From CAYJFG01 sp051881695 (GTDB lineage: Bacteria > Bacillota > Clostridia > Oscillospirales > Acutalibacteraceae), in NCBI GenBank assembly GCA_051881695.1, contig JBJEQJ010000024.1, positions 1 through 64,000 on the forward strand: a stretch of 64,000 bases of DNA. The letters are read 5' to 3'. Position numbers and translations under genes: made by a program. Each line of letters starts with the position of its first letter. Position 1 is the stretch's first letter. Of the stretch, positions 8,856-17,261 are shown piece by piece. A model generated the notes under the pieces. It saw only the letters and a list, made by a program, of their open reading frames with translations, did not search any database and was not told the DNA's origin.

Positions 8856-9887
8856 TTAAAAACCGAAAACTACGCACAGTAAAGCCGCCGCACCCATTAC
8901 TGCTGTAGCTATACTGAACACCGTAACTATTTTAACCTCTGACCAACCGCACATTTCAAAGTGATGATGAATAGGACTCATCTTGAACAAACGCTTGCCG
9001 TGAGTAAGCTTAAAATATGCCACCTGTAAAATAACGGAAAACATTTCAAAAATATAAACAAGCGCTATTGGTATGATAAGCACCGGCATATTAAGCGCAA
9101 ACGCAAGAGCACATAAAAAACCGCCCAGATAAAGCGAGCCGGTATCTCCCATAAATACCTTTGCAGGGTGAAAGTTCCAAAGCAAAAAGCCAAGACAGCC
9201 GCCCGCAAGAGAAGCCGCCATAATACCTATTCCGTCAAAGGACAGAGTGCAGGCTATAATCATAAATGCCAAAGAAGCAAAAAATGTCATGGAGCCCACA
9301 AGACCGTCTACGCCGTCTGAAAGATTCACGGCATTTACAACGCCGACAATTAGTATTGCAGATATTATCCAATATGCCCAGCCTAAGTCTACAGTGCCGA
9401 CAAACGGTATAAGCGTTGCAGATGAGCCGCCGTCCATTAAATATATAGAAAACAGGTATGCCGCCGCCACCAAAAACTGAAGCAGCAACTTCTGCTTTGC
9501 GGTAAGTCCTAAATTTCTTTTCTTTACAACCTTAGTGTAATCGTCAACAAAGCCTATTGCACCGTTGCCCACAGCTAAAGCAAGACCGGCAAGCACCTTG
9601 TTAAGCGCAAGCGAAGAGCCAAAAAGCACCTCTCCCATTACTCCGCTTTTATCTGCAAACGCACTGTACAGCAAAGCTACAATGACAGTAACTATAACAG
9701 AGCTTACAATAAACATAATTCCGCCCATAACGGGAGTACCCTGCTTGCTTTTGTGCCATTTTGGGCCTATATCCAGAATTGTCTGACCGTATTTTAGCTT
9801 ATGCAAAAAGGGAACAAGCCATTTTCCCAGAAGTCCGGCAATTGCAAATGAAGCAACTGCGCTTATAAGCATCCATAATGCATTCAT
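8856..9887 (-). CDS. mraY: Phospho-N-acetylmuramoyl-pentapeptide-transferase (MraY)
   Basis: Integral membrane enzyme that moves phospho-MurNAc-pentapeptide onto undecaprenyl phosphate to make lipid I. The 343-residue protein has ten membrane segments and the motifs KQGTPVMGGIMF, IGFVDDYTKV (paired Asp), NLSDGVDGLVGS, and MSPIHHHFEMCGWSE with the catalytic histidines. AGGTT lies ahead of the ATG. The gene upstream is a Mur-like remnant where murF would be expected. Confidence 0.97.
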   Translation of the reverse strand: MNALWMLISAVASFAIAGLLGKWLVPFLHKLKYGQTILDIGPKWHKSKQGTPVMGGIMFIVSSVIVTVIVALLYSAFADKSGVMGEVLFGSSLALNKVLAGLALAVGNGAIGFVDDYTKVVKKRNLGLTAKQKLLLQFLVAAAYLFSIYLMDGGSSATLIPFVGTVDLGWAYWIISAILIVGVVNAVNLSDGVDGLVGSMTFFASLAFMIIACTLSFDGIGIMAASLAGGCLGFLLWNFHPAKVFMGDTGSLYLGGFLCALAFALNMPVLIIPIALVYIFEMFSVILQVAYFKLTHGKRLFKMSPIHHHFEMCGWSEVKIVTVFSIATAVMGAAALLCVVFGF

Positions 9888-9941
9888 AATGTTGTAACCT
9901 CCATATTTTTACACTTAAAATATTACCGCTGTTCTGTTTTA

Positions 9942-10496
9942 TTATAGTTTTAAAAAAGAAGCCGAAATATCCTTTATATCAATTCCTGCTCTTACAAGCG
10001 CATAGCAAGCAGCAAGAACCAAACGCAGGGGGAGCGAAATACTGCTTTTTATTTTTATTCTTGACAGTATACCTCTTGCCAAAAGCTCAAACGAAACAAA
10101 GCTGTCGCCGTATTTTATATTTTTCGCTAAAAGGTCTGCTCTGTCGTTACTAAGCGAGTAATTTATCACCTTGCACTTTACTCCCTTATATTTGCTTTCG
10201 GCGCAGTACGGAAGGATTGCTTCGTCAAAAGCATTTACTGCTTCCGCAGTAAGCTCCCGTATATCGTCATCAGCTATTAAAATGTGCTTGGCATCGTTTT
10301 CTCCTGCAGGAAACACAACAGAGCATTTGCATCTGACGTCTGAGGTGTTTATCATCATATCTTCACCCGTTACCGTAACGCCGCAAATATTAAGCAGCTC
10401 CTTAATAAGTCCTGACGCTTTCGGAGCATTTATCTGTGAGGCCTCAATAACAATAATGTTATTTTTTACTTGCATTTCTTCATTATCTTTTTTCAT
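9942..10496 (-). CDS. Small Mur-ligase-like protein of unknown function in the murE/murF position
   Basis: I do not recognise a complete family. The roughly 184-residue product sits exactly where Clostridia carry murE and murF. A stretch near the C-terminus (KVINYSLSNDRADLLAKNI, then GDSFVSFEL, then LVLAACYALVRAGI) resembles the central domain of MurE/MurF just before the conserved Asn-Ala helix. There is no Walker A loop (GTKGKT) and no C-terminal ligase domain, so it cannot be an active ligase as known. It starts a few bases after the PBP stop and is followed by mraY, so it is probably co-transcribed. Start uncertain: ATG 10508 touches AAGGA; ATG 10496 has 12-nt spacing. Confidence 0.6.
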   Translation of the reverse strand: MKKDNEEMQVKNNIIVIEASQINAPKASGLIKELLNICGVTVTGEDMMINTSDVRCKCSVVFPAGENDAKHILIADDDIRELTAEAVNAFDEAILPYCAESKYKGVKCKVINYSLSNDRADLLAKNIKYGDSFVSFELLARGILSRIKIKSSISLPLRLVLAACYALVRAGIDIKDISASFLKL

Positions 10497-10511
10497 AATT
10501 ACAGTCATTCC

Positions 10512-12755
10512 TTACATAACCCCTGTACCGTAGTTGTTATTCTGTGCAAACGTGACCTTAATTACTGTACCGGGGCTTACCTTTGTACCCGGGCTTATGC
10601 TTTGAGATTTTGATATGCCCTCACCGGCGGCGCTTGCACCTGCAATACTTATGTTTAAGTTATATTGAGAAGCTACATAGTTTACGTCCGCAACCTGCAT
10701 ACCGGTAAGATCCGGAACCTCTACCTTTTGGTCCGAAACAGATGAATTGTCGGTATATAAAACTACCGTTCCCTGTTGCGGGATTCTTGAGTCAGCCGCA
10801 GGAATCTGTGACAATACCTTTTCGCCGCTGCCCATAACAACAGGAGTAAATCCGTCCTCGGCTACCTGAGCCTGTGCCTCGTCTGTTGTCATTCCTACAT
10901 AATTCGACGCTGTAGTATCAAGCTCTGTTATTTCCTCTTCATTATATTGTGTTTCAATTTCAAGATAAGGCAGAGCCTCTTTCATTATATCTGCAAAGCA
11001 GGGCGCTGCAATCTGGCTTCCGTAATATACACCGTTGTTCGGGGTATCAAAGAATACAAGCATTGCAACCTTTGGATCGTCTGCCGGAGCAAAGCCGCAG
11101 AAGGAGGCAATGTAGTCGTCCTCGAAGCCGTTGCCGTTTGTGTCAACCTTTTTCTCTGATGTACCTGTTTTTCCCGCAATGCGGTAGCCCTGTACATATC
11201 CGTTGGAAGCAGCTCCCGAAATTGCGTTTTCCTCCAAAACATCACAGATTATTCCGGCGGTTTCCTCTGATATTACCTTGCGCTTTACTATTGTTTCGGT
11301 TGACTTTATAACATTTCCGTCACTGTCCAATATTTGACGCACAACATACGGCTGAAGCAGCGTGCCGCCGTTTGCAACTGCTGACACTGCCGTTACCATT
11401 TGTATAGGAGTTATGGAAAAGTTCTGACCGAAAGAGCCAACCGCCAAATCGGTAAGGTCCATATCAGGAAAGAAAATATCGTCAGACTCACCCGGAAGGT
11501 CTATTCCTGTTTTTTCCGAAAAACCGAACGCCTGATAATATTCCTTGAATTTGTCTATTCCGATAGCACTGCCAATTTGCATAAATGCCGGGTTACAGGA
11601 ATTGCACAAAGCCTGTGCAAAGGTTTGCGTTCCGTGACCGCTTGTATTATGACAGCTTATTGCGCCCGCACCCTCAAACGGCACATAGGAGCCTGCGCAG
11701 GTGTATCTTGATTCTTCCGTAATAGTACCCTCTTCCAGACCCATTGCAGAGGTTATTATTTTCCATACAGAACCGGGGTAGTAAGTATCGCTGACAGCTT
11801 TATTGCGCCATTGTTTTGAAAGAGCAGCGCTTTCAGCCTCGCTTTGCTCATCCTTCGGCAAAGCTTTTATTTCTTCCTTTGCTTTCTCACTTGCAATCTC
11901 AAACGGGTCGTTTAAGTCGTAGCCCTCCTGAGAAGCCATTGCAAGAATTGCGCCGGTGTTTACATCCATCATAACTCCGACTGCACGGTCCAAAACCTCA
12001 AACTCTTCTATATATTTATCAAGATATTTTTCTGTTATATGCTGTAATGTTTCATCTATTGTAAGCACCAGACTGTTGCCGTCCTGTGCCTCTATTTTTT
12101 GTTCATAAGGGAAAGGCATCTCTGTTTGATTGCCGCTTTTTGCTTCTACAAGTCTGCCCGGTGTTCCCGTAAGCTCACTGTCGTATTGATATTCAATACC
12201 TGCAAGTCCCTGGTCGTCGCTTCCGGTAAAGCCTAAAACAGAGGATGCAAAAGAACCATAGGGATAGTATCTTTTGTAATCCTCAAGCAAATCTATTACG
12301 CCCTTTATATCGTACTTCTCTTCAATCTCCTCTTCAAATTTTAAAATTTTATCTCTCACGTCGCTTTCAATCTGTCTTTTTAATACAACATAGTATGACT
12401 TTTGCTTTGACTTTTCAAAAACATCCTCCTGCTTTAAGTCGAGAATTTTCGCAAGTCCCTCTGACGCGATTGTTCTTTGCTTGTCATCTTTAAAGTTAAT
12501 CGGCGCCAATACCACCTGCCACACAGTTGCGCTTTGTGCAAGCGTTTTCATATTTGTATCGTAAATTGTACCACGCCTTGCATTTATTGTGGTATCAATA
12601 AGCTGCTGGTCAACTGCATTTTGGTGAAGCTCCTCACCCTGTACCAGACCAATCTGAGTCAGCCTGAGCACCGCGCTGCCAAAGCCGAGCAGCAAAATTA
12701 TTACAAGCACAATTACCGATCTTCGCATCAGCTTGATATTTGCGCCTTTAACCAT
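10512..12755 (-). CDS. PASTA-domain class B penicillin-binding protein (SpoVD/FtsI type)
   Basis: Transpeptidase that cross-links septal or cortex peptidoglycan. One membrane anchor (about residues 14-33) is followed by the PBP dimerisation domain (RRGTIYD near 60). The transpeptidase motifs follow: STVK-type S329-V-W-K, S386-C-N, and K529-T-G. Two PASTA domains occupy roughly 605-675 and 678-740 and end the protein. Length 747 aa fits SpoVD or PBP2x-like proteins. AAGGAG precedes the ATG. The dcw position could mean either the vegetative FtsI or the sporulation-specific SpoVD; sequence alone does not decide. Confidence 0.93.
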   Translation of the reverse strand: MVKGANIKLMRRSVIVLVIILLLGFGSAVLRLTQIGLVQGEELHQNAVDQQLIDTTINARRGTIYDTNMKTLAQSATVWQVVLAPINFKDDKQRTIASEGLAKILDLKQEDVFEKSKQKSYYVVLKRQIESDVRDKILKFEEEIEEKYDIKGVIDLLEDYKRYYPYGSFASSVLGFTGSDDQGLAGIEYQYDSELTGTPGRLVEAKSGNQTEMPFPYEQKIEAQDGNSLVLTIDETLQHITEKYLDKYIEEFEVLDRAVGVMMDVNTGAILAMASQEGYDLNDPFEIASEKAKEEIKALPKDEQSEAESAALSKQWRNKAVSDTYYPGSVWKIITSAMGLEEGTITEESRYTCAGSYVPFEGAGAISCHNTSGHGTQTFAQALCNSCNPAFMQIGSAIGIDKFKEYYQAFGFSEKTGIDLPGESDDIFFPDMDLTDLAVGSFGQNFSITPIQMVTAVSAVANGGTLLQPYVVRQILDSDGNVIKSTETIVKRKVISEETAGIICDVLEENAISGAASNGYVQGYRIAGKTGTSEKKVDTNGNGFEDDYIASFCGFAPADDPKVAMLVFFDTPNNGVYYGSQIAAPCFADIMKEALPYLEIETQYNEEEITELDTTASNYVGMTTDEAQAQVAEDGFTPVVMGSGEKVLSQIPAADSRIPQQGTVVLYTDNSSVSDQKVEVPDLTGMQVADVNYVASQYNLNISIAGASAAGEGISKSQSISPGTKVSPGTVIKVTFAQNNNYGTGVM

Positions 12756-12863
12756 AATATATAACTCCTTCCCGATAATTAACTTAATAATTTAAAATTC
12801 GTTCTCCATATACAAATGCAAAGTATAAAGCAGAAAATTATTTACTGTGTAATAAAAAAATAG

Positions 12864-12958
12864 GGTTGTAACAAAAGTCAGTAAGAATTACTGTTAAAAA
12901 GTAATACGTCCGTCTACCAACTCATTACAAAACAGCCGCAGCTGTTTTTGTTACAACC
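12864..12958. repeat. Multi-branched inverted-repeat element between ftsL and the PBP gene
   Basis: A perfect 13-bp outer stem (GGTTGTAACAAAA with TTTTGTTACAACC) encloses three inner hairpins, read on the minus strand: ACAGC-GCTGT, GTAAT-ATTAC and CAGTAA-TTACTG. On the minus strand a TTTTTTT tract follows within 4 nt of the outer stem, so the whole could act as a terminator or attenuator before the PBP gene. It could also be a small MITE. No coding potential. Confidence 0.6.
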
Positions 12959-13016
12959 TCTTTATCGTTCATTGTATACTTGCTTATATATATTTATTAG
13001 CATAATAAAACAGTTA

Positions 13017-13532
13017 TTACCATAAATCCGCAATAGACTGTGCAATTGACTCGAAAATATTAACGCTTTCCGGATTGCTTACCTCTGCCTTGTCGCCCTC
13101 GGTAAACTTTATGTACTCCTTCTGGTATGCATCCGCCTTTACCATACCAAGCTCTTCAGTTGCAAACTTTTCAACAACAGACGGAGAGATTTTAGCCTCT
13201 ACCTTCATTTTTGTCTGTGTGTATAAGCTTTCCTGATTTGCAAGCGTAACCTCAGCATTGCTTATCTTCTGGTTAAGCTCGGTTAGCTGAACTTGTCCGT
13301 GAATAATAAGCGCAACTGTACCTGTTAAAAGTGCTCCTACCATAAAGCATTTTGCAAGCTTAAGCGGATTGCGTTTTGGTCTGCGCGCTTTATTCAGTTG
13401 TTCTTCAGGTATGCTGACTAAATTATTTCTCTTTTTTCTATGTGTAGCTTTTTTTCTTTCTTCGTATTCATATTCTTCAGCTGCTTCAAAAAGACTGATA
13501 TCATATGCAGCGTTTCTTTCTTCAAATGCCAT
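13017..13532 (-). CDS. ftsL: FtsL-like divisome protein
   Basis: Short bitopic division protein expected to pair with DivIB/FtsQ and DivIC. The 171 residues comprise a charged cytoplasmic part of about 65 residues (KKATHRKKRNNL, RRPKRNPLKLAK), one membrane segment (FMVGALLTGTVALIIHG), and an extracellular coiled coil (QVQLTELNQKISNAEVTLAN). Sequence conservation in FtsL is weak, so the call rests on topology and on its place between rsmH and the PBP gene. AGAGG lies 8 nt ahead of the ATG. Confidence 0.8.
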   Translation of the reverse strand: MAFEERNAAYDISLFEAAEEYEYEERKKATHRKKRNNLVSIPEEQLNKARRPKRNPLKLAKCFMVGALLTGTVALIIHGQVQLTELNQKISNAEVTLANQESLYTQTKMKVEAKISPSVVEKFATEELGMVKADAYQKEYIKFTEGDKAEVSNPESVNIFESIAQSIADLW

Positions 13533-13865
13533 TCCTTACACCTCTGATATATCTAAAAACCTTGTACTTAACAGTACAAAGAAGCCGTAATTAAATTTAA
13601 CGTAAATAATAAACAAGTAAGTAAAATAAAGTAAAATATGCAAGCAGCTTTCTGAAAAATATCTAAAAAAGCAGCTTGCTGCAATATTTTGCAACAATTT
13701 TGTAACTTTTGTATTTATTCTATAAAAGCCGACCGTTTCAGTCGAACGTATGTATTCTATATAAGATGTTTTTTCCGATAAAAACCGGGTCAATTAACAC
13801 AATATATAGTTTACTACATATAAGGTCGTTTGTCAAAGCTTTTATTAAATTTTTTTACAAGTTTG
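13533..13865. other. 333-bp spacer between rsmH and ftsL with promoter and hairpins
   Basis: No gene seen. It holds a good minus-strand promoter (13808-13836) and then a leader of about 270 nt. The leader contains an inverted repeat at 13640-13679 (GCAAGC, GCTTT arms) and a small hairpin at about 13561-13578 (TTGTACT with AGTACAA) close to the ftsL ribosome site. The lower dcw genes can therefore be transcribed apart from mraZ-rsmH. Confidence 0.6.
13808..13836 (-). promoter_or_regulatory. Internal dcw promoter upstream of ftsL
   Basis: TTGACA (13831-13836) and TAAACT (13808-13813), 17-bp spacer, minus strand. Confidence 0.65.
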
Positions 13866-14789
13866 TTACAATTTCTCCAACACACGAAGCTTTGCGCTTC
13901 TGCTTCGTGTGTTTTTACTTATTTCAGTCTGTGACGCCTCTATCGGTTTTCTGTTAACAAGCTGCGCCTTCGGTTTATTTCCGCATACACACACCGGAAA
14001 GTCCTTTGGACATATACAGCCGGTACACCACTGAGCCATTCTTTTTTTTACTATTCTGTCTTCCAACGAATGAAAAGTAATTACAGCCAGTCTGCCTCCT
14101 GTGTTTAAAAGCTCAAACGCTGCTTCTAAGCCCTCAGACAGTCTGTCAAGTTCCCCGTTTACAGCTATTCTTATTGCCTGAAAGGTCTTTCTCGCCGGGT
14201 GTCCGTCGCGTCTTTTTGCAGCCGGAACGGCGCTTTTTACTATTTCGGCAAGCTGAACAGTTGTTTTTATCTTTTCCTTTTCTCTTGCTCTTACAATTGC
14301 CGAGGCTATTGAAGAAGCAAATTTCTCTTCCCCGTAATGATTGATTATCTCTGCCAAACGCGCATACGGCAAAGTATTAACCAAATCGTAAGCAGACACT
14401 CCCTGCTTGCTCATACGCATATCAAGCGGAGCATCATAATGAAACGAAAAGCCTCTCTCCGGCGTATCAAGCTGTCTTGACGAAACACCTATATCAAGCA
14501 TTACGCCGTCTACACCGCTGTACCCCAAAGAATTCACTACAGATTTCATCTGACTGAAATTTGCCTTTACAACAGTTGAATTTTTTACACCTGCAAAGCG
14601 CTCTGTAACAGTTTTTATGGCTTCGGGGTCCTGGTCGATTGAAATTAACATTCCGCCGCTTAATCTTTTCAGTATTTCTGCGGAGTGTCCTCCGCCACCG
14701 GCAGTACCGTCAACATAAATTCCGCCCTGCTTGATATTCAGGGCATCTACAGTTTCGTTTAAGAGAACAGGTATATGATTAAATTCCAT
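13866..14789 (-). CDS. rsmH: 16S rRNA m4C1402 methyltransferase RsmH (MraW)
   Basis: SAM-dependent methyltransferase that modifies C1402 of 16S rRNA. The product of 307 residues begins FNHIPVLLNETVDAL and has the SAM loop DGTAGGGGHSAEIL, the MLDIGVSSRQLD motif, ERGFSFHYDAPLDMRM, FQAIRIAVNGELD and the C-terminal ITFHSLEDRIVK. Start ATG 14789 follows AAAGGAGAG. It lies 28 bp downstream of mraZ in the standard order. Confidence 0.97.
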   Translation of the reverse strand: MEFNHIPVLLNETVDALNIKQGGIYVDGTAGGGGHSAEILKRLSGGMLISIDQDPEAIKTVTERFAGVKNSTVVKANFSQMKSVVNSLGYSGVDGVMLDIGVSSRQLDTPERGFSFHYDAPLDMRMSKQGVSAYDLVNTLPYARLAEIINHYGEEKFASSIASAIVRAREKEKIKTTVQLAEIVKSAVPAAKRRDGHPARKTFQAIRIAVNGELDRLSEGLEAAFELLNTGGRLAVITFHSLEDRIVKKRMAQWCTGCICPKDFPVCVCGNKPKAQLVNRKPIEASQTEISKNTRSRSAKLRVLEKL

Positions 14790-14817
14790 TTATCGTTCTC
14801 TCCTTTTTACTGTCTGC

Positions 14818-15252
14818 TTAAATACAGTCGAACAAGCTTAAAATATTTTCGTCCTGAGTCTGAGCGTTTGTGTATTCCTCCCAGTTTTCCGAACTCCAAA
14901 TCTCAACCCTTGTTCCGGCTCCGATAATTACAGCGTCTTTTTCAATGCCTGCAAATTTTTTAAGGTAGTCCTGAATTAAAAATCTGCCCTGTGCATTGGG
15001 GGTTACTTCGTCTGCGCCGGCACAGAAATATCTGTACAGGCCTTGAGATTTACCCTCCGGCAATGCGCTGATTTTTGCAAGAAATTCCTCCCACTGCGTC
15101 TTGGACATTACCTGCAAACAGCCCTTGCCCATTTTAACGCTGTTAAGACCCTTTGCAACAAAGAAAGTATCGCCAAGCTCATCTCTGAACTTAGCGGGCA
15201 TTATGATACGGTTTTTAGTATCCAGATTATGCTGGTAGGTTCCGGTAAACAT
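14818..15252 (-). CDS. mraZ: Transcriptional regulator MraZ
   Basis: AbrB-like DNA-binding protein that autoregulates the dcw cluster. The 144 residues contain two MraZ half-domains with the motifs DTKNRIIMPAKFR and NAQGRFLIQDYLKKFAGI. The ribosome site is weak (GGAAGTG), and it is also the last unit of a repeated operator-like array in the leader. First gene of the cluster. Confidence 0.95.
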   Translation of the reverse strand: MFTGTYQHNLDTKNRIIMPAKFRDELGDTFFVAKGLNSVKMGKGCLQVMSKTQWEEFLAKISALPEGKSQGLYRYFCAGADEVTPNAQGRFLIQDYLKKFAGIEKDAVIIGAGTRVEIWSSENWEEYTNAQTQDENILSLFDCI

Positions 15253-15253
15253 A

Positions 15254-15325
15254 ACGTCACTTCCATGTTACTTGATGCCATTTTTATGCTTTTTCGTGTC
15301 ATTTTTAAACACTTTGTGCCACTTC
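15254..15325 (-). promoter_or_regulatory. Candidate MraZ operator: tandem ~10-bp repeats
   Basis: Reading the minus strand, about seven near-tandem 10-bp units follow one another: GAAGTGGCAC, AAAGTGTTTA, AAAATGACAC, GAAAAAGCAT, AAAATGGCAT, CAAGTAACAT, GGAAGTGACG. The best-conserved units (RTGRCA core) recur every 20-21 bp. MraZ is known in other bacteria to bind direct repeats of a short G-rich box at 10-bp spacing near its own promoter. The assignment here is inference from this pattern and location. Confidence 0.55.
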
Positions 15326-15331
15326 GTTTTT

Positions 15332-15360
15332 ATTATAGAACAATATTCAGCAAAAATCAA
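15332..15360 (-). promoter_or_regulatory. Promoter of the dcw cluster (mraZ)
   Basis: TTGATT (15355-15360) and perfect TATAAT (15332-15337) with a 17-bp spacer; the repeat array starts just downstream of the expected transcription start. Confidence 0.75.
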
Positions 15361-15563
15361 TAGGAATTTTTAAAAAAATTTTGCAAAAAATCGCATAAAA
15401 AGGGCGTTTTACAACATTATGAGCAAAAAAAGCTTTTTAATACAAGATATTGTTTTTCGGGGTCAAAAAACTTTAAAAAATTTTTTACCGGCATCATAAA
15501 ACACTGACAACAGCTTAAAATAAGTTATTTCCTTACTTTTCTTTATTATTTACCGAATTTGCA

Positions 15564-15598
15564 CAAAAAAACAGCAGGCGAAAATATCCGTCTGCTGT
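15564..15598 (-). terminator. Terminator of the coaD-adjacent operon
   Basis: ACAGCAG and CG arms pair with CG and CTGCTGT, followed by seven T on the minus strand. It lies 30 bp after the stop of the coiled-coil gene. Confidence 0.85.
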
Positions 15599-15627
15599 AA
15601 AATACAAAATATTATTTAAACAGGCAA

Positions 15628-16089
15628 TCAGTTGCCGTTACGCTGGCTTGCCTTAAGATTCTGCCTTGTTTTCTTAATCTCGTTTGTCTGAGCTGTCATA
15701 AACTCGTCTGTTTTCTTCATAAGCTCTTCAACGTACTCGTTAGCTGCTTTTCTGATTTCTCTTGCTTTAAGCTTTGCATCGGCAATAATATCATTGGCAT
15801 CAGCCTGAGCCTGACGAACGATCTCGTTTTGATTTATCATTGTCTTTTTGCGCTCTTCAGCTGTTCTTAAAATGCTTTCGCCCTCTTTTTTAGCGTCTGC
15901 AATAATGTTCGCCCTGTCTGCAACTATAGCCTTAGCCTGTCTAACCTCTTGAGGAAGAGCGTCTTCAATATCCTCAAGAATTTCTTTGATGTGCTCGGCG
16001 TCAACTACAAGCTTTCCTCCGGAAAGCGGCAATGTTTTAGCCTCGTCAATAACCTCTCTTAATTCAGACAATAAATCTTCAACTTTCAT
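15628..16089 (-). CDS. Coiled-coil protein of the coaD neighbourhood (ATP-synthase-subunit/DivIVA-like)
   Basis: The 153-residue product is charged and almost entirely helical, with long Ala/Lys/Glu-rich heptads (QAKAIVADRANIIADAKKEG and similar). It has no enzyme motif. Proteins of this kind are often labelled ATPase or V-type subunit H-like, but that is sequence bias from the coiled coil; the true role is unknown. ATG 16089 has AAAGGATT upstream; the frame opens 17 codons earlier without a good ribosome site. It is the last gene of an rsmD-coaD operon. Confidence 0.7.
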   Translation of the reverse strand: MKVEDLLSELREVIDEAKTLPLSGGKLVVDAEHIKEILEDIEDALPQEVRQAKAIVADRANIIADAKKEGESILRTAEERKKTMINQNEIVRQAQADANDIIADAKLKAREIRKAANEYVEELMKKTDEFMTAQTNEIKKTRQNLKASQRNGN

Positions 16090-16153
16090 CAGTATCAATC
16101 CTTTCTCTTTATTCCTAAATAATTCTCTGAAGTCTGGCACACTTTAGCATATA

Positions 16154-16642
16154 TTATTTTGCGGAAAAGAGTCTTTCTTTTATTTCATCGTGTATACAGT
16201 CAGGGACAAAGTTTGTAATATCTCCGCCCAATGCTGCAACCTGCTTTACTATGCTGGAGCTTAAATACATATTTTCTGCACTTGACGTAAGAAAAACAGT
16301 TTCCAGCTCCGGGTTAAGCTTTTTATTTGTAAGCGACATCTGGAATTCATATTCAAAGTCTGAAACCGCCCTCAGTCCTTTTACAACGGCAATAGCGTTT
16401 TTTTCCTTGGCATACTCTGCCAAAAGACCGTCAAAGCAGTCGATTTCAATATTTTCAATCCCTTTTGTCGCTTTTTTCAGCAGCGACATTCTCTCCTCAG
16501 TAGAAAAAGTCGGATGCTTGTCATAATTATTAAGCACCGCCACTATAACGTGTTCGAACATTCTTGCCGCTCTGCATATTACATCAATATGTCCTAAAGT
16601 AACAGGGTCAAAGCTGCCGGGGCATATTACTGTCCGCTTCAT
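16154..16642 (-). CDS. coaD: Phosphopantetheine adenylyltransferase (CoaD)
   Basis: Transfers AMP to 4'-phosphopantetheine, the fourth step of coenzyme A synthesis. The 162-residue protein has the nucleotidyltransferase motif GSFDPVTLGHID (T-x-G-H form), the KGLRAVSDFEYE loop, and the YLSSSIVKQVA motif. The ATG overlaps the rsmD stop as ATGA, a typical translationally coupled pair. Confidence 0.97.
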   Translation of the reverse strand: MKRTVICPGSFDPVTLGHIDVICRAARMFEHVIVAVLNNYDKHPTFSTEERMSLLKKATKGIENIEIDCFDGLLAEYAKEKNAIAVVKGLRAVSDFEYEFQMSLTNKKLNPELETVFLTSSAENMYLSSSIVKQVAALGGDITNFVPDCIHDEIKERLFSAK

Positions 16643-17187
16643 CCAACCACATCCTCATGACAATACGTGCTAATTTTTATTTTACCATAGCGATAAATTC
16701 TGTCAAGTATAAAATTATCAATTTTTTCGGGTAATTCTTCATTTTGTGGACTTTCACATATAATTGTGCCGCCTTTGTTCATAATTTGGGCAACCATTGG
16801 CAGTACATTTTGCAGAATTCCGGTTCTGTACGGCGGGTCAAGAAACGCTAAATCAAAACGCTCTGAAGTTCCGGAAAGATAATTAATACAGTCGCCGTTT
16901 CTGACCTCTGCCCTTTCAAGCAATCCGGTATTTTTCAGATTTGTCTTTACAACCTCTATACTGTCGCGCCTTGAATCGACAAAAACAGCAAGCTTTGCGC
17001 CGCGGCTTAAGGCTTCTATACCCATTTGCCCTGAGCCTGCGAATAAATCTAGGAATTTTCTGCCCTGTACAGAAAACTGGACAATGCTAAAAACAGCCTC
17101 TTTTACTCTTTCTGTCGTCGGTCTTACCTCGTCGCCGCTTAGCGTTTGCAAGCGTCTGCCCTTGGCACTTCCTGTTATGACTCTCAT
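16639..17187 (-). CDS. rsmD: 16S rRNA m2G966 methyltransferase RsmD
   Basis: Methylates G966 of 16S rRNA in 30S subunits. The start MRVITGSAKGRRL, the SAM loop DLFAGSGQMGIEALSRGA and the catalytic FLDPPY motif identify it. I use the ATG at 17187 because AAAGGA lies 9 nt upstream; an in-frame ATG three codons earlier touches that site. Overlaps coaD by 4 nt. Confidence 0.95.
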   Translation of the reverse strand: MRVITGSAKGRRLQTLSGDEVRPTTERVKEAVFSIVQFSVQGRKFLDLFAGSGQMGIEALSRGAKLAVFVDSRRDSIEVVKTNLKNTGLLERAEVRNGDCINYLSGTSERFDLAFLDPPYRTGILQNVLPMVAQIMNKGGTIICESPQNEELPEKIDNFILDRIYRYGKIKISTYCHEDVVG

Positions 17188-17261
17188 TATGCTCATTCCT
17201 TTTTTACATCGACATAAAGCGATGTATTTATAATATATTATCACATTTTATAATAGGCTTG

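Larger units (their letters stand above)
15253..15627. other. 375-bp spacer upstream of mraZ
   Basis: It contains the mraZ operator array and promoter (15254-15360), an AT-rich stretch without visible features (15361-15560), and the terminator of the upstream coiled-coil gene (15564-15598). Confidence 0.7.
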
